From CAVTBX01 sp963733135 (GTDB taxonomy: Bacteria > Actinomycetota > Thermoleophilia > Gaiellales > Gaiellaceae): 64,000 bases of DNA. Under the pieces are notes generated by a model. It did not search any database. It had not been told where the DNA came from and was given only the letters and a program-made list of their open reading frames with translations. Below, in pieces: positions 58,354 through 64,000 of this stretch (position 1 is its first letter; each line of letters starts with the position of its first letter). The position numbers and the translations under genes are program-made. The stretch covers positions 186,001 to 250,000 of the forward strand of contig CAVTBX010000008.1 in NCBI GenBank assembly GCA_963733135.1, given 5' to 3'.

Positions 58354-58979
58354 GTCCCGGTACGGGAGAAGTGCTGGTAGTCCTTGGGCGAGCTCCAGTA
58401 ACCGCCCCACTCCCAGCCCGCCGCGGCGAAGGCGCGGACGACCTTGTCGCCGGCGTGGATCATTCCCTTCCGGCGCTGCGAACGGTCGACGTACTGCTGG
58501 CCCCTCGTCGGTGACGCGACGCCGTTCGAGACGTACGGGTTCTGCACGGGATTCAGGTCGATCGCGCGCCCGTAGGCGTGCTGCGACCAGCGCGTCGTCC
58601 CGGCGACGTAGCGGCAGTTGAAGGCGGACGTGTTGTTGGCGCTCATCGAGCGATCGTCGTCGGCCCCGTAGTGATCCACGAGAAACATGCGGCGGATCGG
58701 GTAGCGCGCCTCGAAGAGCTTCCGCATCACGCCCACCATCCGGCGTGCCTGCCAGCGGTTGACCACCAGCCGGCCGGGCCGAACCTCGCCGCCGAAGCCC
58801 CAGCGCCTGACCTTGAGGAGCCGCAGGTCACGGATGTGCACCGGGCAGCCGCGATGCCACGAGATTCCCGTCATGCGCTCGCGCAGGTCTGGGTTGATGC
58901 GCTCGATCGTCCCTTTGAACTCCGGCGCCGCGGCGGCCGTGGACGCCAGGCAGGCGGCAGTGAGCACGAGGCAGAGCAC
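58350..58979 (-). CDS. M15-family peptidase, exported (start uncertain)
   Basis: A zinc peptidase domain of the D-Ala-D-Ala carboxypeptidase / L-Ala-D-Glu endopeptidase type. RSMSANNTSAFNCRYVAGTT, WSQHAYGRAIDLNPVQNPYV (zinc His and Asp) and WGGYWSSPKDYQHFS (last His) are the M15 motifs. It is a cell-wall enzyme by family. The GTG at 58979 starts a hydrophobic signal without basic N-terminus (LCLVLTAACLASTAAAA). An ATG at 59001 in a shifted frame reads MRRVKRLR, exactly the missing n-region; one base must be removed between them for a normal signal peptide. Confidence 0.85.
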   Translation of the reverse strand: MLCLVLTAACLASTAAAAPEFKGTIERINPDLRERMTGISWHRGCPVHIRDLRLLKVRRWGFGGEVRPGRLVVNRWQARRMVGVMRKLFEARYPIRRMFLVDHYGADDDRSMSANNTSAFNCRYVAGTTRWSQHAYGRAIDLNPVQNPYVSNGVASPTRGQQYVDRSQRRKGMIHAGDKVVRAFAAAGWEWGGYWSSPKDYQHFSRTGT

Positions 58980-59019
58980 GGAGACGCTTCACCCGTCTCA
59001 TGGTAGGCGCCGCGCGACT

Positions 59020-59145
59020 GGGCGTCCCCTACATCCAGGGGACCAGCCCCCAGGACACGACCGTTCTGGGCACGTCCTGGGGACTGTTCCCAGGACACGA
59101 CTGGTTCGGCCAGGCCACGGGGCTGTCCACAGGACCTGGATCTCA
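59020..59145. repeat. short repetitive stretch with 40-bp period
   Basis: CAGGACACGAC occurs at 59051 and 59091, with GTCCTGGGGACTGTTCC between and further GTCC/CCAGG inverted blocks around (GTCCCCTACATCCAGGGGAC at 59025-59044, CTGTCCACAGGACCTGG at 59124). It lies in the gap before the Ada-like gene and codes for nothing obvious. It looks like an interspersed structured repeat. Confidence 0.55.
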
Positions 59146-59178
59146 CGAGCTGCCGCGTCGCCGCGTTTCACGGGACAC

Positions 59179-59442
59179 ATGCCGGAGAAGCTCTACCGTC
59201 TGCTAGGGGCCGACGGGCGCGAGGCCCCTTCCCGGCTGCCGGGAACGCTCGGCGGGCATCGCCGCAATCGCGTCTACGGGCGGCTCGACTGCCCGTCGGC
59301 CCTCCGCTGGATCGCGAAGGGCCACTACGTCCGCCACCGGGTGTTCTTTGCCGACGAGGCGACTGCGATCGCCGCCGGCTACCGCCCGTGCGCGAACTGC
59401 CTGCCCGAGGAATACCGGCGCTGGAAGGCAGGCCGGGGCTAG
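59179..59442 (+). CDS. Ada metal-binding-domain-like small protein
   Basis: An 87-residue protein resembling the N-terminal zinc domain of the Ada methyl-phosphotriester repair protein. RVYGRLDCPSALRWIAKGHY, then VRHRVFFADEATAIAAGYRP and CANCLPEEYRRW, follow the family. Three cysteines are visible (C in DCPS and the CANC pair); the fourth Ada ligand is not a Cys here, as in other stand-alone members that I recall. Methyl transfer is therefore not assured. The stop overlaps the convergent reductase gene by four bases. Confidence 0.8.
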   Translation: MPEKLYRLLGADGREAPSRLPGTLGGHRRNRVYGRLDCPSALRWIAKGHYVRHRVFFADEATAIAAGYRPCANCLPEEYRRWKAGRG

Positions 59443-60059
59443 GTTTCGGTGTCGAGGCCCATTGCGCCGTACTCGAGCTCACCGACCCGCTCGTACGCGT
59501 GGACGGCCACTCCGGAGCCCGTGATCTTCGTGTCGACGAGGCGCAGCGTGCGCGGGATCGTCCCCTCGCCGAAGAGTCGCTTGCCGCTTCCGACGACGAC
59601 CGGGAAGACGATGAGCCGGAACTCGTCTACGAAGTCGTGGCGGAGGAGGGTCTGGATGAGGTCGGCGCTGCCGATGACCCCGAGCACGCCGTCGTTCTCC
59701 TCCTTTAGCCTCGCAACGGCCTCTGCGGCGTCTCCTTCGAGGATCGTCGAGTTGGCCCAGTCCACGGTCTCGAGCGTCCGTGACACCACGTACTTCGGAA
59801 CGCGGTTCAGCTTCGCCGCCATCGGATCCTCGTCTCCGATGTGCGGCCAGTGCGAGGCCAGGATCTCGTACGACCTGCGGCCGAACAGCACCGCGTCGGA
59901 CTCGTCGTTCAGGGCGTCCATGATCTGGCCAAGGTCGTCGTCGAAGTGCGGGACGAGCCAGCCGCCGTGCTCGAAGCCGCCGTCGCGGTCTTCGTCGGGC
60001 CCACCCGGAGCCTGCATCACACCGTCGAGCGTCACGAACGTTCCGAGTACGAGCTTCAT
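59439..60059 (-). CDS. dihydrofolate reductase family protein (RibD C-terminal-like)
   Basis: A 206-residue protein of the DHFR-like / RibD-C group, common as a stand-alone hypothetical reductase. KLVLGTFVTLDGVMQAPGGP, AVLFGRRSYEILASHWPHIG, KYVVSRTLETVDWANSTILE and VIGSADLIQTLLRHDFVDEF are the repeated family blocks, ending in FPVVVGSGKRLFGEG. NADPH use is inferred. The substrate is unknown. It is transcribed in the same direction as the SARP-like regulator, 54 bases downstream of it. Confidence 0.88.
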   Translation of the reverse strand: MKLVLGTFVTLDGVMQAPGGPDEDRDGGFEHGGWLVPHFDDDLGQIMDALNDESDAVLFGRRSYEILASHWPHIGDEDPMAAKLNRVPKYVVSRTLETVDWANSTILEGDAAEAVARLKEENDGVLGVIGSADLIQTLLRHDFVDEFRLIVFPVVVGSGKRLFGEGTIPRTLRLVDTKITGSGVAVHAYERVGELEYGAMGLDTET

Positions 60060-60113
60060 GTCTCTCTCCTCCTGATCGGCTTTCGTGATGGTGACCGCCG
60101 CCGAGCCTCGAAC

Positions 60114-62933
60114 TCATCGTTCGGTCGTGGCGAGCGCTGTGGCCTCCTCGGGCGGCAACGCGCGTCCTTCGACCCGCAGAGCCTCCATCATGTCCTCGCC
60201 GAGCCGGGCTGCGAGTTCCGCCGCCACGCTCTCGAACGCCTCGCGCTGGTGGCCCTGCACGGCCGCGCCGACGTGCTCGAGGAGTGCCTCTGCGGCACCC
60301 AGGAGCACTGCCGACCGCTCTGGATCACCGTCACAGTCGAGCTCTGCGAAGCCCTCGAGGCAGTACGCGAGCACCTCGCGGTGGCCGATCTCGACCGCGA
60401 GCCGGGAGGCACGGACGAGCCCGTCGCGGGCCTCCTCGACCTCCCCGGCGCGGAAGGCCGCCCGGGCCAGGGTTTGGAGCGTGATTGCCGTCGACTCGGA
60501 GTCGTCCCACCGCGCCTGGTGCGCCAGAGCTTCCTCCCCGAGCTCGCGGCAGGCCACGAAGTCCCCGGCCGCGAACGCCGTCTCGGCCCGGTTCGCGAGC
60601 GCAATGCCGAGCCGCATTGTGTCGTCCGCGGCTCTGAAGTACTCGATGCTGTCGTCGTAGAAGCGACCCGCCTGCTGGTGATCGCCGTCCATCAGATACG
60701 AGCTCGCGAGCTCGTGCTGCATGCGGGCGACGTTCAGGTCGTCGCCGAGCTCTCGATAGACCGAGAGGTTCAGCTCGCGAAGCTCGCGGACCCGCTTCCA
60801 GTCGCCCAACGCGAACGCGAGCGACGCCGCGCCGACCCGGCCCTCGGCGAGCAGCTCGGGCGCGAGGTCAATGCCTCGCTCGAGCGCCTCCTCCAGCCGC
60901 CGGGAGCCCTCGCCGGCGAAGCCGCGCACGCGCCAGAAGTCGACGAGAGCACGAGCGAGCCTGAGCTCGAGCTCGGCTTCGCCTGCCTCGGCGAGCCAGG
61001 CGAGCGCCGCGCGGAGGTTGTCGTGCTCGGCCTCGAGACGCGCGTAGACGGTGGCCTGGTTGCCGCCCGCCCAGAGCTCCTCGTCGGCCGTAACGGCCAG
61101 AGCCGCGAAGTGCTCTGCGTGGCGGCGCCTGAGCTCGGTGACCTCTCCTTCGGCTTCGAGGCGCTCGAGCGCGTAAGCACGCACGGTCTCGAGCAGACGG
61201 AGCCGGAGCTCACCCTGACGACTGTCCTCCCGAGCGACAAGACTGGACTCGACGAGTTGCGAGATCTCGTCCAGGTCGCCGGCGCAAACCGCCTCCGCCG
61301 CCACGAGCGAGCAGCTACCGGCAAAGACCGAGAGACGCGCGAAGAGGCGCGCCGCGGCCTCGTCCAGAAGCCCGTGGCTCCAGTCCAGAGTCGCTCGGAG
61401 GGTCTGCTGGCGGGCGGGCAAGTCCCGGCCGCCAGTCGTGAGGAGATCGAGGCGCGCCTCGAGCCGCTTGAGGATCCCCTCGGGGGCGAGGACGTTCGCG
61501 CGGGCAGCCGCGAGCTCGAGCGCGAGCGGAAGCCCATCCAGTGCGACACAGAGCTCGGCGACCGCGGACCCGTTCTGCTCGGTGAGCCGGAAGTCCGGGC
61601 GGGCAGCCCGTGCGCGAGCGACGAACAGCGCCACCGCCTCGTTCCGCGACAGCTCCTCCAGGTCGGGATCGGAGGACGCAGACGGGAGCGGCAGCGGCGG
61701 AACGGGAAAGTCGTGCTCGCCGGAGACGCGCAGGAGGACCCGGCTCGTCACGAGCGCCTGGACTCCGGGCGCGACGGCGAGTAGCTCCGAGAGAAGCGGG
61801 GCGGCAGCCGTGACGTGCTCGAAGTTGTCGACCACGAGGAGGAGCTCGCGCGCGCGGAGCGTCTCTTTGATGCCGTCCGCGAGCGGCTGCTCCGGCGTAT
61901 CTCCGACCGCGAGGGCGCTTGCGATCACCGAGACGACGAGCGCGGGCTCCTGAACGGGGCTGAGATCGACGAAGACGGCACCGTCCCGGAGCGCCGAGCC
62001 GAGCTCGGTCGCCACCTCGAGCGCGATCCGGGTCTTGCCCGTGCCGCCAGGGCCTGTGAGGGTCAAGAGACGGACGCGCTCTTCCCGCAGGAGCGCCGCC
62101 ACGCTCGAGATCTCGAGTCCCCGACCGACGAGCGCCGTCGCGGGTGTCGGCAGCCGAGCGCCCGGGAAGCTTGTCGCGGCCGCCGGCCGGAGCGCCGGAT
62201 CCTGGCGCAGGATGGCGCGCTCGAGCTCTTGCAGCTCCGGCGAGGGCTCGACGCCGAGCTCGTCCACGAGCACGCGCCGCGCTGCCCGATACACGTCGAG
62301 GGCCTCGGCCTGTCTCCCGGCTCGGTAGAGAGCCAGCATGAGGCGCCGGCGCAAGCCCTCGCGGTAGGGGTGTGCGGCGACCAGCCCTTCGAGCTCGCCC
62401 ACGAGCTCGCCGCCCGCACCGAGCTCGAGCTCGAGCTCGATCCGCTCCTCGAAGGCCGCTAGCCGACGCTCCTCGAGGCGCGCGGCTTCCGCCGGGGCGA
62501 ACGCCGCGTAACCGACGTCGGCCAGCGGCTCCCCGCGCCAGAGCGCGAGCGCGGACGTGAGCCGCTCAGCCGCCTCACCGGGCTCGGCCACGCGCGCAGC
62601 AGCAACGTGATCCTCGAAAACGTCGAGGTCGAGCTCCCCCGGCGCGACGTTCAGGACGTAGCCGTTCCCCCGCGTGGCGATCCGCTCCCGACCGAGCGCC
62701 TTGCGGAGCCCGTGAACGGCCACCTGGAGCGCGTTCGCCGCGGTCTCGGGCGGATCCTCGCCCCAGAGGCCGTCCACGAGCCGCTCGCGCGACACGACCT
62801 CGTTGGCACGCAGGAGGAACTGGGCCAAGAGCGCGCGCTCGCGGCGACCGGCGAGCGGCACGGGCTCGCCGTCCCGCAGGACTTGCAGGGGCCCTAAGAC
62901 CCCGAAGCTGTGCGCCACCCCTGACCCTGTCAT
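60114..62933 (-). CDS. SARP/AfsR-like transcriptional regulator with ATPase and TPR domains
   Basis: A 939-residue regulator. An N-terminal OmpR-type winged helix (LGPLQVLRDGEPVPLAGRRE, LVDGLWGEDPPETAANALQV) leads into a bacterial transcription activation domain (EGLRRRLMLALYRAGRQAEA, LDVYRAARRVLVDELGVEP). An NB-ARC-like ATPase follows, with Walker A TGPGGTGKTR and Walker B LLLVVDNFEH, and then TPR-like helical repeats to the C-terminus. Such proteins integrate signals to switch on nearby genes. The ATG at 62933 starts MTGSGVAHSFGVLGPLQ; the longer frame upstream overlaps the divergent cupin gene. Confidence 0.92.
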   Translation of the reverse strand: MTGSGVAHSFGVLGPLQVLRDGEPVPLAGRRERALLAQFLLRANEVVSRERLVDGLWGEDPPETAANALQVAVHGLRKALGRERIATRGNGYVLNVAPGELDLDVFEDHVAAARVAEPGEAAERLTSALALWRGEPLADVGYAAFAPAEAARLEERRLAAFEERIELELELGAGGELVGELEGLVAAHPYREGLRRRLMLALYRAGRQAEALDVYRAARRVLVDELGVEPSPELQELERAILRQDPALRPAAATSFPGARLPTPATALVGRGLEISSVAALLREERVRLLTLTGPGGTGKTRIALEVATELGSALRDGAVFVDLSPVQEPALVVSVIASALAVGDTPEQPLADGIKETLRARELLLVVDNFEHVTAAAPLLSELLAVAPGVQALVTSRVLLRVSGEHDFPVPPLPLPSASSDPDLEELSRNEAVALFVARARAARPDFRLTEQNGSAVAELCVALDGLPLALELAAARANVLAPEGILKRLEARLDLLTTGGRDLPARQQTLRATLDWSHGLLDEAAARLFARLSVFAGSCSLVAAEAVCAGDLDEISQLVESSLVAREDSRQGELRLRLLETVRAYALERLEAEGEVTELRRRHAEHFAALAVTADEELWAGGNQATVYARLEAEHDNLRAALAWLAEAGEAELELRLARALVDFWRVRGFAGEGSRRLEEALERGIDLAPELLAEGRVGAASLAFALGDWKRVRELRELNLSVYRELGDDLNVARMQHELASSYLMDGDHQQAGRFYDDSIEYFRAADDTMRLGIALANRAETAFAAGDFVACRELGEEALAHQARWDDSESTAITLQTLARAAFRAGEVEEARDGLVRASRLAVEIGHREVLAYCLEGFAELDCDGDPERSAVLLGAAEALLEHVGAAVQGHQREAFESVAAELAARLGEDMMEALRVEGRALPPEEATALATTER

Positions 62934-63026
62934 TGCCTCTCCGACGCCACCGCAGCGGGCCGTAAGCGAATGGTAAGCGGTGCGCCCGATGCTCCTCAAC
63001 GTCCCCACTGGCGAAAGGAGCAAGAA

Positions 63027-63608
63027 GTGATCAAGGCAGGAGACACCCTCGTGAACCCAGTCACCGGCGAGCGCATGATCTTCCGCAAGACCTCGGCAGA
63101 GACGAACGGCGAGTCCGTCGTCGTCGAGTGCTTCGTGCAGCCCGACGGCGCGGTGGCTGCGGCCCACGTCCATCCGTTCCAGGAGGAGCGCTTCCAGGTG
63201 CTGAAGGGCACGATCGGATTTCGGTCGCGCAAGGAGACCTTCGAGGCGGGCCCGGGCCAGCGCATCACGATCCCGGCCGGGACGCCGCACAAGTTCTGGA
63301 ACGCCGGCGACGAGGAAGCGCACTTCGTCTGCGAGATAAAGCCCGCGCTCGGCTTCGAGCGGCTGATCGAGACCATGTTCTCCCTCGCGGCCGACGGCAA
63401 GACGAACAAGCGCGCGATGCCGAACCCGCTCCGGCTCGCGGTCATCGCCAAGCACCACTTCGACGACGTCCGGCTCCCGTTCCCCCCGGTGGCGCTCCAG
63501 CGGCTCGGGCTTGGGCTCGGCTCGCCGGTCGGTCGGCTCCTCGGCTACCGCGAGACGTACGAGCCCAAGCCCGCCGCGGCGGCGGACGCGGTCTCCGCGG
63601 CGCTCTAG
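63027..63608 (+). CDS. cupin-domain protein divergent from the SARP regulator
   Basis: A 193-residue protein with a cupin domain: PDGAVAAAHVHPFQEERFQV with the His-x-His and Glu ligands, ITIPAGTPHKFWNAGDEEAH with the last His. The GTG at 63027 follows AAAGGAG at a good distance. A C-terminal tail of about 75 residues (LGLGLGSPVGRLLGYRETYE) is outside the cupin and not recognised. The 93-base gap to the regulator's start is the likely regulatory region, so the regulator probably controls this gene (inference). Confidence 0.85.
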   Translation: MIKAGDTLVNPVTGERMIFRKTSAETNGESVVVECFVQPDGAVAAAHVHPFQEERFQVLKGTIGFRSRKETFEAGPGQRITIPAGTPHKFWNAGDEEAHFVCEIKPALGFERLIETMFSLAADGKTNKRAMPNPLRLAVIAKHHFDDVRLPFPPVALQRLGLGLGSPVGRLLGYRETYEPKPAAAADAVSAAL

Positions 63609-63610
63609 CG

Positions 63611-63757
63611 ATGCGGCGGAGCACGATGAGGCGACGGCGGCTCTTCTGGGCCGCCGTCGTCCTCGCCCTACTCGCCCTCGCGGCGGCAGGCGCGCTGGTG
63701 CGCACAGTCGCCGGCGTGACTGCGGTCACCCGGCGCCCGCTCGCGCGCACGGCCTGA
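63611..63757 (+). CDS. small membrane protein (48 aa)
   Basis: An ATG two bases after the cupin stop opens a 48-residue frame. It has a basic N-terminus (MRRSTMRRRRLFW) and one helix (AAVVLALLALAAAGALV). No family is recognised. Tight spacing suggests co-transcription with the cupin gene. Confidence 0.5.
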   Translation: MRRSTMRRRRLFWAAVVLALLALAAAGALVRTVAGVTAVTRRPLARTA

Positions 63758-63824
63758 GCGGGTGCCGGTTCTTGTGAGCGCGCCGGAGACTTTGGCGCTC
63801 TAGGAACCGCAGTACCTTGCGCGG

Positions 63825-64000
63825 ATGACCGTTCGGATCGTGCTCGTCGCGAATCAAGGCTCAGGCGGCGGGACCGAGCCCGACGAACTGGCCCGCCGAC
63901 TGGAGGCGCACGGCGCGAGCGTCGAGCGGTTCGAGCTCGAGAGCCTCAACAGGATTCCAAGCGCACGGCCAGATCGCCTCGTCGTCGCGGGCGGAGATGG
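63825..64000 (+). CDS. diacylglycerol-kinase-like protein, N-terminal part (cut by right edge)
   Basis: The first 58 residues of a DAG-kinase catalytic-domain protein (LCB5/YegS group). VRIVLVANQGSGGG is the nucleotide-binding N-terminus (usual NPxSG, here NQGSG), and RLVVAGGDG at the edge is the start of the GGDGT motif. ELARRLEAHGASVERFELES fits between them. The rest lies beyond the window. Confidence 0.75.
   Translation, partial: MTVRIVLVANQGSGGGTEPDELARRLEAHGASVERFELESLNRIPSARPDRLVVAGGD

Noticed and set aside
59051..59101. Direct repeats with 40-base period considered as a small CRISPR array
   Set aside because: Only two imperfect units with an 11-base repeat, no cas genes, and the spacer region is itself part of the inverted structure.

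Overview
The window is GC-rich, densely coded bacterial chromosome. A fused CofG/CofH F420 synthase (FbiC), a full F420 pathway, a ChdC/HemQ-type coproheme decarboxylase, a SARP/AfsR-type regulator and frequent GTG starts point to an actinobacterium. My impression of a deep-branching class such as Thermoleophilia (Gaiellales/Solirubrobacterales) is inference from gene content, not from a phylogenetic test. No phage structural genes, rRNA genes or CRISPR arrays were seen.

Layout. 1-9145: uvrC (cut by the left edge), coproheme decarboxylase, a Tat-exported PhoX-like protein, a membrane-protein pair, a ScyD/ScyE-like secreted beta-propeller, a flippase-like membrane protein and a three-gene ABC-2 exporter. 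9146-10640: an unexplained gap, an NTF2-like protein and a cupin. 10641-16962: a probable genomic island ending at tRNA-Leu(CAG). A 35-bp exact copy of the tRNA 3' end lies 6.2 kb away at the far end. The cargo is small genes (AOC-barrel secreted protein, DUF1003, two tandem Cys-motif paralogues, HNH endonuclease, tiny acidic and membrane proteins), with no recognisable integrase.

16998-23374: DedA and the F420 cluster, cofE-npdG-cofD leftward and cofC-fbiC rightward. 23360-33408: a HIRAN protein, then a hydantoin/dihydropyrimidine module (hydantoinase, NMT1-type binding protein, two permeases, ATPase, N-carbamoylase), two transporters and an F420-dependent LLM-type oxidoreductase, which would use the cofactor made next door. 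33446-37607: a DUF4129 / MoxR / DUF58 operon. 38568-46750: methylmalonate-semialdehyde dehydrogenase, three GT-C-like membrane glycosyltransferases, HMG-CoA lyase and an ornithine-cyclodeaminase-like dehydrogenase. 46747-64000: rhodanese, two PQQ-type glucose dehydrogenase-like propellers, an FMN alpha-hydroxy-acid oxidase, a diguanylate cyclase, cyclophilin, cupredoxin, PhoD-like phosphatase, MBL hydrolase, zinc alcohol dehydrogenase, NYN protein, esterase, M15 peptidase, Ada-like and DHFR-like proteins, a 939-residue SARP regulator facing a cupin gene, and the start of a DAG-kinase-like gene.

Most unusual are two families of repeated palindromic DNA. Family A is a ~23-bp palindrome present three times, each inside a gene and in the same reading frame (SN[S/R]LL peptide): twice in the linker between the two FbiC halves and once in a glycosyltransferase. 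Family B is two 165-167 bp elements with shared ~14-bp inverted termini and self-complementary but different interiors. One supplies a stop codon to its neighbour; the other holds the likely start codon of the NYN gene. Three genes (fbiC, an MFS transporter, an M15 peptidase) have N-termini that look out of frame or lack a usual start. This could be assembly indels or real biology.
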